Shown piece after piece: positions 57,065 to 64,000 of a stretch of DNA of 64,000 nt (positions are counted from its first letter, which is position 1; every line of letters starts with the position of its first letter). The position numbers were made by a program, and so were the translations under genes. Below the pieces are notes generated by a model, which was given only the letters and a program-made list of their open reading frames with translations, ran no database searches and had not been told where the DNA came from. The stretch is from Mycoplasmatota bacterium (GTDB taxonomy: Bacteria; Bacillota_I; Bacilli_A; Izemoplasmatales; Hujiaoplasmataceae). The stretch covers positions 1-64,000 of the forward strand of contig JAEIOE010000005.1 of assembly GCA_016342455.1 (NCBI GenBank), in the 5' to 3' direction.

Positions 57065-57580
57065 TATTCATTTAAAAGTATATTTAATGATATCCGTGTT
57101 TGGTGGAATTCTGTACCAGATAATGTGGGTTATAAGTCTTCTGGTAGCTCAGTATGGAAATACGTTGGTTCAGCATTACTTGGTGTAGGAATGAGTGGGG
57201 GCTCTAATTACTTCGATTATGCAGGAAAACTTATTACATGGAACAGAGGAAACTTATATGGAGCAGTTTCATCATCCTTAACTTGGATTGGAGGAGGAAT
57301 AACAATTCTTTCTATGCTCTATGAATATGGAGAAATATGGAACTCTGACAATGGTAATACTAATGGAAATAGGCTAATAAAATGCTTAATTGAAACAACC
57401 AAAACAGTATCGACAATATTTGCTATAAGTGGTTTCGCTACAATCGCAGGGGCGTCACTAGCTGCAACGGGAACACTCTTAGCAACTCCAGTCATTCTGG
57501 CTGCTGTTGCAGTTATAGGGGTTGTATTAATTGTAAATTATGGGGCAGATTGGTTATATGATGAGCTTGATATAGAGTGA
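57044..57580 (+). CDS. Orphan Rhs C-terminal tip (first of pair)
   Basis: The 178-residue frame starts at the core junction motif MYSDISG and continues into a variable domain with hydrophobic C-terminal segments (about 115-170, rich in Ala, Gly, Ile and Val) that could insert in membranes. It lacks all upstream Rhs core. No ribosome site precedes ATG 57044, but an eight-codon frame from ATG 57018 ends in TAATG overlapping it, so weak coupling is possible. A good partner gene follows 12 bases on. Likely a stored toxin tip; activity is unknown. Confidence 0.6.
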   Translation: MYSDISGYSFKSIFNDIRVWWNSVPDNVGYKSSGSSVWKYVGSALLGVGMSGGSNYFDYAGKLITWNRGNLYGAVSSSLTWIGGGITILSMLYEYGEIWNSDNGNTNGNRLIKCLIETTKTVSTIFAISGFATIAGASLAATGTLLATPVILAAVAVIGVVLIVNYGADWLYDELDIE

Positions 57581-57592
57581 AAGGGGAATAAC

Positions 57593-58006
57593 ATGACTAC
57601 TTATAAGTACAAAAAACATATAGTAATAGTTCAATATATTTTTGTTGGAACGGTTATTCCGGTAATAGCTTTACTATCAACTTTGAGATTATTTTCCATA
57701 GAAAGATTAAATCAAAATGTGATTATTACACTTTTTATAGTATGGTTATTATTTAATTTCGGACTTGTTGTGACACTTTTACATAAACTAATTGTTAGTC
57801 ACGACGCATTATGCAATAAACTTATCATTGGATCTAATACAATAAAATGGAGAGAAGTTAATTCAATTAAATTTAGAGCATTCAGAAAGAGAATAACTAT
57901 TCAACAAGATGATAAAAAGAGAATAGTGATATGCTCTGATTACAATGACTTTGAAAAACTATGCATTCAAATATGGGAGTTGTTAAAAGACTTCGGAAAA
58001 GAGTAG
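57593..58006 (+). CDS. Two-segment membrane partner of Rhs tip
   Basis: The 137-residue protein has two membrane segments (about 8-28 and 42-62) and a C-terminal strand-rich domain of about 70 residues (SNTIKWREVNSIKFRAFRKR) like a bacterial PH domain. The same layout is seen in the product at 58817. AAGGGGA precedes the ATG, a far better signal than that of the tip. Immunity to the paired tip is inferred. Confidence 0.6.
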   Translation: MTTYKYKKHIVIVQYIFVGTVIPVIALLSTLRLFSIERLNQNVIITLFIVWLLFNFGLVVTLLHKLIVSHDALCNKLIIGSNTIKWREVNSIKFRAFRKRITIQQDDKKRIVICSDYNDFEKLCIQIWELLKDFGKE

Positions 58007-58228
58007 ATTATTCCAAGAGATTTAGAAATATATTTTAGAAATTTAATGAAAAATGTTTAGGGAAAGATATTATTTTATGTCTAATAAAACCTATAAACAG
58101 ATTTCTTTTCTTATGAATCTACAATTATATAGATTGTCAAAAATTTGCAATAGAATACTTTTTTAAAATGAAGTCAACTTAAAGAAGACCAACCCAAAAG
58201 CACTTATTTGAGGGGCGTTTCACATTTA
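58007..58228. other. Intergenic stretch between tip cassettes
   Basis: About 220 AT-rich bases with no gene. The last part (near 58190) is weakly like 59385-59422 before the third tip leader. No terminator hairpin was found after the partner gene. Confidence 0.45.
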
Positions 58229-58243
58229 TTGACAAGGTGTAGT

Positions 58244-58289
58244 GCTTATGTCTGAATACATTACTCCAGTAATGTATTCAGACATAAGC
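58244..58289. repeat. 22-bp perfect palindrome at an Rhs tip junction
   Basis: 58244-58265 is the exact reverse complement of 58268-58289, with only CC between. The right arm is the Rhs junction code (AGTAATGTATTCAGACATAA...), and the left arm creates the ATG (58248) used as the tip's start. In RNA it would form a very stable hairpin holding the start codon. Confidence 0.9.
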
Positions 58290-58817
58290 GGAACCTATGC
58301 GGTTTTTAATAATTATATAGGTGGATCTCATTCGTTAGCAAATCATGTGAACAAAACAAGTCAATCATTTAAATTGATTTATGATCCTTATATAAGTACA
58401 ATTTTGGGTAATGTGTCCTACACAATCACTGAATCAGATAAAACCGCTAGTTTATTTTATACTTATTCGAGTTTTGGAACAGCATCTGCTAAATATGGAG
58501 CGGGTATTAATTTAGCTGGTTGGATTGGATTATATGGGTTTGTTTCAACTCCAGGGGATTTCGGTATGGGTGTTCAAATAACGCCGTGGGTCCATGCATC
58601 AGGACAAATAGGTTTGAGTGGTATAGGAGTTTCAGTAGGAATTAATATTGGGAATACAGCACATGATATTTCGGTTAATGTTGGTTGGGTAACTGTTGGC
58701 ATTTTTGTAATAGCTACTTTACCAATTCCAGGAGCAAGAGCTGTTGCAACTACAGCTGCAGCAATCATTATTGTGGTTGGTATTATTCAATATGGAGATG
58801 GAGGATATTACTTCTAA
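58248..58817 (+). CDS. Orphan Rhs C-terminal tip (second of pair)
   Basis: The 189-residue product begins MSEYITPVMYSDISG, the junction motif, then a Ser/Thr-rich part, a Gly-rich hydrophobic middle (about 85-140, GAGINLAGWIGLYGF, VQITPWVHASGQIG) and a terminal membrane-like segment (about 145-180). AAGGTG lies eight bases before ATG 58248. The start codon is inside the palindrome's left arm, so it may be masked. The stop overlaps the partner's ATG (TAATG). Probable membrane-acting toxin tip; unproven. Confidence 0.6.
   Translation: MSEYITPVMYSDISGTYAVFNNYIGGSHSLANHVNKTSQSFKLIYDPYISTILGNVSYTITESDKTASLFYTYSSFGTASAKYGAGINLAGWIGLYGFVSTPGDFGMGVQITPWVHASGQIGLSGIGVSVGINIGNTAHDISVNVGWVTVGIFVIATLPIPGARAVATTAAAIIIVVGIIQYGDGGYYF
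58263..58292 (+). repeat. Rhs junction repeat, copy 2
   Basis: Identical to 57035-57064 over 30 bases, giving a recombination-sized block of homology at the core-tip junction. Confidence 0.85.
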
Positions 58818-59248
58818 TGGTACAAGATATTACTTATTATGAGAATACATATAAATATAGACAGAGGATTATAATAGCGGCAATTTTGTTTGTTATTGGT
58901 TTTGTTATTGGTGTTTGTGCGATAATTGTATATCATATTATAAAGCCTATTGATGTTTTAGAAATTTATCAACCAAAAGGAGAAGAGTTTCTCATTACTA
59001 TAATATGTATGGTTTTCTCGATTCTCTTTGGTGTTTCAGCATATAGATTAAATAACTATGTACAATCCATTCATATAGACAAAAGCGATATTAGATTAGT
59101 TGTTAAAAAAAAGGAAATAACTTTATGTAAATCCGATTTAGAGAATTTTCAAATTCGTATAAATTACTTGTTTCAAATAGAATATATTCTAAATTTTAAA
59201 AATATAACTAATGTACTTATCATATCAAGTAAAAGAAGGGTATATTAA
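58817..59248 (+). CDS. Two-segment membrane partner of second Rhs tip
   Basis: The 143-residue protein has two membrane segments (about 14-38 and 56-76) and a short C-terminal PH-like domain (SIHIDKSDIRLVVKKKEITL). Its plan matches the partner at 57593. ATG 58817 shares its A with the stop of the tip, so translation is coupled. An immunity role is inferred from this tight link. Confidence 0.6.
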   Translation: MVQDITYYENTYKYRQRIIIAAILFVIGFVIGVCAIIVYHIIKPIDVLEIYQPKGEEFLITIICMVFSILFGVSAYRLNNYVQSIHIDKSDIRLVVKKKEITLCKSDLENFQIRINYLFQIEYILNFKNITNVLIISSKRRVY

Positions 59249-59422
59249 ATATTCTAAATAGTATTATTAAGCAAAACAAAGAACAAACTAAGATTTGAGT
59301 TGGAAAAACACTGTTTTACAGAGAAATAAGAAATAGGATAACATAAATATTTCAATAAATAATTATCTATGAAAATAAGGACAGGTTAAAGAAGCGTGTT
59401 GTTAAGATGTATTTTAGACATA

Positions 59423-59489
59423 TTGACAATATGGAATGCTTATGTCTGACTACATGACTCCTGTGATGTTACAGTATTCCATTACATAA
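59423..59489 (+). pseudogene. Rhs tip leader remnant
   Basis: TTGACAA and then ATGCTTATGTCTGA match 58229-58255 at 23 of 27 bases. The frame from ATG 59442 reads MSDYMTPVMLQYSIT and stops. It keeps the junction start (TPVM) but the tip itself has been lost. Confidence 0.55.
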
Positions 59490-59657
59490 CAACAGTTTTT
59501 TAATCTGAAGACAAGTGCATATTACAACATTTAAGAATAAATATGTTATTGGCTTTAAAACTTCATAATATTCAGTTTTTTTAAATTGTATGTTAATAAT
59601 TTGATGTATGTATTCTATACTATAAATTGCATTAGTTTTGTTTGCTAACCTAAAAAC

Positions 59658-59686
59658 TTGTAAATATAACATTTTTTTGGTATAAT
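59658..59686 (+). promoter_or_regulatory. Promoter of the ATPase gene
   Basis: TTGTAA (59658-59663), 17 bases, TATAAT (59681-59686), close before the GAGGTGAT ribosome site. Confidence 0.75.
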
Positions 59687-59703
59687 ACTGTTGAGGTGAT
59701 AAT

Positions 59704-60894
59704 ATGCTAAAAAGATCAATGTACATGAATACTTTAATTGATTGTATAGATAATGGAATGGTTAAACTTTTAGTAGGAGTTAGAAGAAGTGGAAAATCAA
59801 CACTGCTAAAAATGCTTATAAAACATATGCTTGACAATAAAATAAAATCCGATCAGATTATTGAAATCAATTATGAAATGATTGAATATGATTATCTAAA
59901 AGATAAGAATACGCTTCATGACTATGTTTCAAAACGTGTACACCCTAGTAAAAAAACTTATCTATTTATAGACGAAGTTCAGGAGATACCTGAGTGGGCT
60001 AGAGTAGTTAACTCATTGAAAGTAACTTTTAATATAGATATATATGTTACAGGATCAAATGCAAGAGTATTCACAGGAGAACACCTAACGTTTTTAGCTG
60101 GAAGATATATATCTATTAATGTCTATCCTTTAAGTTTTGCTGAATTGTGTAGTTTTTTAGGTGAAAAGAGTAGTATTAACAAATATAACGACTTTTTAGA
60201 TAGTAGTTTTCCAGGAATAGTATTACAACAAAATAAGAAATTAAAAAGCATTATGAAGCAAGATTTATTTGATACAATATTTGAAAGAGATATTATATTG
60301 CGAGGTAAAATTAGAAATGAAAGTATCTTCTTCAAAGTAGCTCGATTTATTTTGGAACACATCGGTTCTATGATTTCTATAAATAAAATTCGAAACACAT
60401 TAGTTTCAAATAGTAATAACGTATCTTATGAAGCAGTAGATAATTATATAAATCTAATGGTTAAGTCATACTTTTTATATCCTTGTTATAGATATGATAT
60501 TAAAGGTAAAGAGATATTAAAGACAAATAACAAATTCTATGTTGTAGACTTTGGTATTAGACAAAAAATTATACCTAACTCCGAAACTAACACAGGAAGA
60601 ATTTTGGAAAATTTTATTTTTCTTGAATTGGTTAAACATGGATATAATGTGTATGTTGGTAAAGTTGGAAGAGATCACGAGATAGATTTTGTTGCAACAA
60701 AGGATAATAAAAAGATGTACATACAAGTATCTGAATCCATAATTAATCCCACTACAAGAGAGAGAGAAATAAAACCTTTTAAACAAATTAAAGATATGGG
60801 AGACCGCTTAATAGTTTCACTGGATACTATTAAGTATAAATCTGAATATTTTAATCATGTATCTCTATTGGAGTTCATTGATATTATTGAATAA
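59704..60894 (+). CDS. AAA ATPase with DUF4143 domain
   Basis: The 396-residue protein has Walker A GVRRSGKST (about 25-33), Walker B YLFIDEVQEI (about 90) and sensor VTGSNARVF, the AAA_14 core. The C-terminal DUF4143 part ends in a nuclease-like fold: GRILENFIFLELVKHGYNVY, then RDHEIDFVA and YIQVSES, which resemble a PD-(D/E)xK pattern. Such proteins are common in accessory DNA, but their job is not established. GAGGTGAT precedes the ATG. It lies between two Rhs tip remnants. Confidence 0.85.
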   Translation: MLKRSMYMNTLIDCIDNGMVKLLVGVRRSGKSTLLKMLIKHMLDNKIKSDQIIEINYEMIEYDYLKDKNTLHDYVSKRVHPSKKTYLFIDEVQEIPEWARVVNSLKVTFNIDIYVTGSNARVFTGEHLTFLAGRYISINVYPLSFAELCSFLGEKSSINKYNDFLDSSFPGIVLQQNKKLKSIMKQDLFDTIFERDIILRGKIRNESIFFKVARFILEHIGSMISINKIRNTLVSNSNNVSYEAVDNYINLMVKSYFLYPCYRYDIKGKEILKTNNKFYVVDFGIRQKIIPNSETNTGRILENFIFLELVKHGYNVYVGKVGRDHEIDFVATKDNKKMYIQVSESIINPTTREREIKPFKQIKDMGDRLIVSLDTIKYKSEYFNHVSLLEFIDIIE

Positions 60895-60904
60895 TATATA
60901 CTTT

Positions 60905-60940
60905 TTCAATTTTGCTAACAATCCAGTCATGTATATAGAT
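60905..60940 (+). pseudogene. Rhs core-junction remnant
   Basis: The frame FNFANNPVMYID matches the last residues of an Rhs core (NNPV-Y-D). It appears 10 bases after the ATPase stop with nothing Rhs-like around it. This is the fourth junction relic of the zone. Confidence 0.5.
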
Positions 60941-60960
60941 ACAATTTACATAATATCATC

Positions 60961-60990
60961 AAAACAGAAGATTTTACTTCTGTTTTTTTA
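60961..60990 (+). terminator. Terminator after the ATPase gene
   Basis: AAAACAGAAG and CTTCTGTTTT pair around ATTTTA, followed by T residues. Confidence 0.88.
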
Positions 60991-61012
60991 TAAAAAAACT
61001 GCGGATATTTGG

Positions 61013-61018
61013 TATAAT
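61013..61018 (+). promoter_or_regulatory. -10 box very near the radical SAM start codon
   Basis: TATAAT ends only six bases before ATG 61025. No ribosome site exists between. Transcription would begin at or next to the ATG, so the mRNA may be leaderless. No clear -35 is seen. Confidence 0.5.
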
Positions 61019-61024
61019 ACATAT

Positions 61025-61909
61025 ATGGAAGAAATATACGCAAAAACTATTCTACAAAGAAGTAAAGCCTCAATGGATGGCTGGATTTATCAAGACTATA
61101 ACATGAACCTTTATCGTGGTTGTTCACATGGATGTATCTACTGTGATTCCAGGTCTCTTTGTTATGGAATTGATAACTTTGATTTAGTAAAACCGAAGAA
61201 AGATGCTATAAAGATACTTGAATTAGAGTTGATGTCCAAAAGAATTAAAGGAGTGTGTGCTATGGGGTCGATGTCTGATCCATATAATCCTTTGGAAAAG
61301 AAATTAGAATTAACAAGAAATGCACTTAAACTATTCTACAAATATGGATTTGGTACGTCCGTTATTACAAAAAGCGCTATGGTTACAAGGGATATAGATT
61401 TATTCAAACTAATAAATATAAACAAATCAGTTATTGTCAATATAACAATTACGACAGTGGACAATGAATTACAAAAACTAATCGAACCAAACTCATCAAC
61501 TACTCTTGAGAGATTTAAAGCAATTAAACAATTAAACGAAGCAGGGATAAAAGCTGGCCTTATGTTAATGCCTATTCTTCCATATATCAATGATTCAATA
61601 GAGAATTTAGATAAACTAATCGAATTAGCAAGAGAATACAAGGCTCATCACATCTTTGCAATCTTTGGAGTAACTTTAAGAGATAGACAAAGAGAATATT
61701 ACTATAAACATCTAAAAAAACTCTTTCCTGGAATTGTTGACAAATATAAAGAAAACTACGGTGAATCTTACTCTTGTCAATCACCAAACGCAAAAATGCT
61801 ATACGAACATCTCACTAAGAAATGTGAAGAGTATAAGATACTTTATAAGATAAAATCCATCAATGAAAGTTTCCTAAAAATCCCCAAGCAGCTTGCTTTA
61901 GAACTATGA
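61025..61909 (+). CDS. SPL-family radical SAM protein
   Basis: The 294-residue protein carries YRGCSHGCIYCDSRS, the Cx3Cx2C motif of the spore photolyase-like (COG1533, Rv2578c-type) group, and TDPYNPLE-like MGSMSDPYNPLEKKLELTR, then SVITKSAMVTRDIDLF. Function of the family outside true photolyase is not settled. ATG 61025 is the likely start as the conserved domain begins there; the frame upstream reads through a terminator and the Rhs relic. It ends in its own terminator. Confidence 0.8.
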   Translation: MEEIYAKTILQRSKASMDGWIYQDYNMNLYRGCSHGCIYCDSRSLCYGIDNFDLVKPKKDAIKILELELMSKRIKGVCAMGSMSDPYNPLEKKLELTRNALKLFYKYGFGTSVITKSAMVTRDIDLFKLININKSVIVNITITTVDNELQKLIEPNSSTTLERFKAIKQLNEAGIKAGLMLMPILPYINDSIENLDKLIELAREYKAHHIFAIFGVTLRDRQREYYYKHLKKLFPGIVDKYKENYGESYSCQSPNAKMLYEHLTKKCEEYKILYKIKSINESFLKIPKQLALEL

Positions 61910-61935
61910 ATCCAATTTTTTGGATTCTTTTTATT
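61908..61935 (+). terminator. Terminator overlapping the radical SAM stop
   Basis: GAATCCAA and TTGGATTC, with T-rich tail. The stem begins in the stop codon. Confidence 0.8.
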
Positions 61936-61941
61936 TTACTA

Positions 61942-61970
61942 TTTACATTACAATTAAAATGCGGTATAAT
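61942..61970 (+). promoter_or_regulatory. Promoter of the PadR-Wadjet operon
   Basis: TTTACA (61942-61947), 17 bases, TATAAT (61965-61970). About 60 bases of leader follow before the PadR start, including AACACGTTATGTAT, which could hold an operator. Confidence 0.75.
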
Positions 61971-62030
61971 ATAAACACGTTATGTATAAAATGTTATTGC
62001 ATAAACAGTTTATATAGAGGAGGTGAGATA

Positions 62031-62381
62031 ATGACGAATTCTGGTGAATATATAAGAGGCTTTACAAATTATATTATTCTTTCTATTTTAAGTGAATTTG
62101 ATAGTTACGGCTATGAAATAACGAAGATAATTGAATCAGTAAGCAAACAAAACTTTCAGCTTACTGAAGCAACACTATATATTGCTCTTAAGAAGATGAA
62201 GCAGAATGAATTAATAAATAGTTATTCTAGTAAGAACAAAAAAGGAATGAATAGACGTTATTATCAAATTACTCCAAAAGGCAAAGAGAAGCTGAAACTT
62301 TTTAGAAAAGATTGGGTAATGATTGAAGCTACCTTATCAACACTAGTTAGTGGCAGTTTTAAATATAATAAAGAAAAATAG
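62031..62381 (+). CDS. PadR-family regulator ahead of Wadjet
   Basis: The 116-residue winged-helix protein has YIILSILSEFDSYGYEITKII, LTEATLYIALKKMKQNELI and NRRYYQITPKGKEKL, the standard PadR elements. GGAGGTGAG precedes ATG 62031. jetA starts 11 bases after its stop and no terminator intervenes, so it probably controls the defence operon and itself. Linking PadR to jet genes is a known but not universal arrangement. Confidence 0.88.
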   Translation: MTNSGEYIRGFTNYIILSILSEFDSYGYEITKIIESVSKQNFQLTEATLYIALKKMKQNELINSYSSKNKKGMNRRYYQITPKGKEKLKLFRKDWVMIEATLSTLVSGSFKYNKEK

Positions 62382-62392
62382 GATGTGATATT

Positions 62393-63796
62393 ATGGATTT
62401 ATACAACATTATACCAAAGCAATTCTTCAGTCCCTTATGCAGCAAGAACCAAAAAGTTTATTTAGCTTGTATTTTAGAATTATTCAAGGTCTATGAAAAA
62501 GGTTCTATTTTAGGTATGGAGAAGACATTAGCAAAACAAACAATCATGGATTACCTTGAGCTACATCCAATAGATGAAGAAATTGAAGGAACGGAAGCAG
62601 AACAAGAAATTACAAACAGAGACAGAGCTAATCAGATTCTGAGAAGATTAGAAGAATGCGAATGGATTGATGTCGATGTTAATAATGACTATGAAGAGCA
62701 AATCAACTTTAGAGACTATGCAATTACAGTCATTCAAGCCTTCAGAGACATTTCTACAGATTCTATCTATGGGGATTCATCAGAAGATCATGAATTCAGA
62801 GGTTATATCTATACTGTATACACACTGCTTTTAAATGATCATCATGAATACGGAATGGTTGTTGAACAAGTTAATCGCAATACAGTTGCCTTTGTAAGAG
62901 AGATAAGAAAACTAGATTCTCGTTTAAAATTCTATATTAAAAGTATTGTAGAAAACGCTGAAATCAAAGACTTAATCAATGTGCTAGTAAACTATAAGGT
63001 AGAACTTGCTGATCAAGCTTATCGTAAATTAAAAACAAGTGATAACATCAACAAGTATCGTTCTGAGATTATTAAGACTTTAGAGACTTACCAATCTGAT
63101 CCAGTTATTATGGAACTTATCGCAAGAGACTTCTTAGTGAAATCTAGTAATAATCATGACCTAGCAATGATGAGAGCTAATAAGCGAATTGACGATATGA
63201 TTGATATCTATAATTCTATTGATTACATCATTGATGAAATTGACAATAAAAACAAAATTTATGTCAATTCAACCATTTCAAAAATTAAGTTCTTATTATC
63301 AGATGATGAATCAGTAATCACGAAACTTACTTCCATTTTGAAATATTTCTCAGGAGAAGTAAAACAAAGAAAAACGAAGAAAGCACTCCTTAATGTAGAA
63401 CCATTATTTAATATAACGAACTATTCACAAATAAGTAATCATTCTTTATATACACCAAGAGGATTCTATAAACGAGTTGAATCTCAATTCCTATTAGAAA
63501 ACAATGGTGGACCTGGTATTAAACTTCAAGAAGCTTTCTATAAGGAGTTTGAACGAAACTATTCAGAAGATGTTATCAATAAATATTTAAGTGATTACTT
63601 CCAAGAAAATGCTTTAATTAAAGCATCAGAGATAATAAGAGATGATATGTCTGATGAAGCAGTACTTAAATTACTATACATTCTAGTATATTCGGGTGAC
63701 GAACTTGATTACTACATTAAACCATTACACAAAGAAATAGAACATACTAGATTTAAATTAGTTGATTTCGAAATTATAAGGGGGATAGAAGAATGA
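62393..63796 (+). CDS. jetA: Wadjet anti-plasmid defence protein JetA
   Basis: The 467-residue product starts LYNIIPKQFFSPLCSKNQKV and continues with a winged-helix kleisin-like N-terminal region (ANQILRRLEECEWIDVD) and a long helical body. This is the JetA (DUF5716, MukF/MksF-like) component. In Wadjet, JetA, JetB and JetC form an SMC-type complex that extrudes small circular DNA, and JetD cuts it. jetB overlaps by ATGA. Identification is from the family pattern and the gene order. Confidence 0.85.
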   Translation: MDLYNIIPKQFFSPLCSKNQKVYLACILELFKVYEKGSILGMEKTLAKQTIMDYLELHPIDEEIEGTEAEQEITNRDRANQILRRLEECEWIDVDVNNDYEEQINFRDYAITVIQAFRDISTDSIYGDSSEDHEFRGYIYTVYTLLLNDHHEYGMVVEQVNRNTVAFVREIRKLDSRLKFYIKSIVENAEIKDLINVLVNYKVELADQAYRKLKTSDNINKYRSEIIKTLETYQSDPVIMELIARDFLVKSSNNHDLAMMRANKRIDDMIDIYNSIDYIIDEIDNKNKIYVNSTISKIKFLLSDDESVITKLTSILKYFSGEVKQRKTKKALLNVEPLFNITNYSQISNHSLYTPRGFYKRVESQFLLENNGGPGIKLQEAFYKEFERNYSEDVINKYLSDYFQENALIKASEIIRDDMSDEAVLKLLYILVYSGDELDYYIKPLHKEIEHTRFKLVDFEIIRGIEE

Positions 63797-64000
63797 TACT
63801 TGAAAACTTTGAAGAACTAAATGCCTCACAAAAGAATATGTTTGCTAGAACATGTTTAAGGCTATTACAAACGGGATTCTTAGCCCGTGATAAACATGAC
63901 AATAAGGATATGTATTACTTCTTGATCAGCTATAAGAAATATTTTGATGAATACTTTGAAATTATGAACTACGAAATAGTACTAAATAGAGATGCAGGAG
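63793..64000 (+). CDS. jetB: Wadjet protein JetB, cut by the window end
   Basis: The first 69 codons are present: ILENFEELNASQKNMFARTC, LLQTGFLARDKHD and YYFLISYKKYFDEYFE. This fits the JetB (DUF4194, MukE-like) start. Its ATG overlaps the jetA stop. The rest of jetB, and presumably jetC and jetD, lies beyond the window. Confidence 0.8.
   Translation, partial: MILENFEELNASQKNMFARTCLRLLQTGFLARDKHDNKDMYYFLISYKKYFDEYFEIMNYEIVLNRDAG

Larger units (their letters stand above)
59249..59703. other. Gap with third tip leader and ATPase promoter
   Basis: 455 bases without a full gene. It includes the tip-leader remnant at 59423-59489 and the ATPase promoter at 59658-59686. The rest is AT-rich and unassigned. 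Confidence 0.6.

Noticed and set aside
60857-61024. Upstream extension of the SPL-type radical SAM protein
   Set aside because: It would cross a strong terminator and the Rhs relic; family similarity starts at 61025.

Overview
The window is AT-rich DNA from a low-GC, Gram-positive-type bacterium. TGA is a real stop codon here (for example at 51394-51396, 23595-23597 and 63794-63796), so this is not a mycoplasma-code genome. The gene set is a split glycine decarboxylase (gcvPA/gcvPB), lipoate salvage, the MEP isoprenoid enzyme IspG, HrcA/CIRCE heat-shock control, CcpA-type cre sites, single-membrane lipoproteins and no outer-membrane genes. This fits Bacillota/Mycoplasmatota, perhaps an Izemoplasma-, Haloplasma- or Acholeplasma-like free-living organism. 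The lineage is an inference from gene content, not from a marker gene.

Region 1 (1-13,830) is accessory. It opens with an IS110 transposase fragment and two overlapping IS3/IS150-type remnants that cut into the 3' tip of an Rhs (polymorphic toxin) gene. An array of small gene cassettes follows: Rhs C-terminal tips with membrane partner genes, lone immunity-like genes, a broken lipoprotein with a subtilase and a second lipoprotein, and a radical SAM/SPASM enzyme with a secreted protein and a membrane protein. Five copies of a conserved repeat of about 76 bases (3749, 4571, 7993, 9810, 13704) lie between the cassettes in one orientation, usually preceded by one terminator and followed by another. 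Nobody can tell from one window whether this is a mobile cassette array or relics of IS ends, but the arrangement is the most unusual thing here.

Region 2 (13,979-32,194) holds single genes and short operons: a CotH-like lipoprotein, a patatin phospholipase, a Nudix hydrolase, aldehyde dehydrogenase with a DUF2804-like protein and an SRAP protein, an O-antigen-ligase-like membrane protein, a CDF metal exporter, a PadR/DUF1700-like membrane sensor pair with three operator-like palindromes, an ECF sigma factor with a putative anti-sigma, an acyltransferase and AMP ligase pair, a TetR regulator, and a Fic protein whose catalytic histidine is replaced by tyrosine.

Region 3 (32,220-56,889) is core metabolism and stress response. 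lplA and gcvT-gcvH-gcvPA-gcvPB form the glycine cleavage unit. Then come a CvpA-like protein, ispG, a PTS enzyme I-like protein lacking its PEP domain, an MMPL transporter, lysine 2,3-aminomutase, and a branched-chain aminotransferase and a gdhA-DUF1015-serC-serA operon. Both of these last promoters carry a cre-like box inside the -35/-10 spacer. GdhA makes the glutamate that SerC and IlvE use, so shared carbon control is sensible. After rpmG, glucokinase and a metallo-hydrolase comes hrcA-grpE-dnaK-dnaJ, with two CIRCE-like operators around a consensus promoter.

Region 4 (57,000-64,000) is a second accessory zone. It has two more Rhs tip plus membrane-partner pairs sharing a 30-base identical junction, a 22-bp perfect palindrome at one junction, two short tip remnants, a DUF4143-type ATPase and a spore-photolyase-like radical SAM protein. 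It ends with a PadR regulator leading into jetA and the start of jetB of a Wadjet anti-plasmid system that runs off the window.
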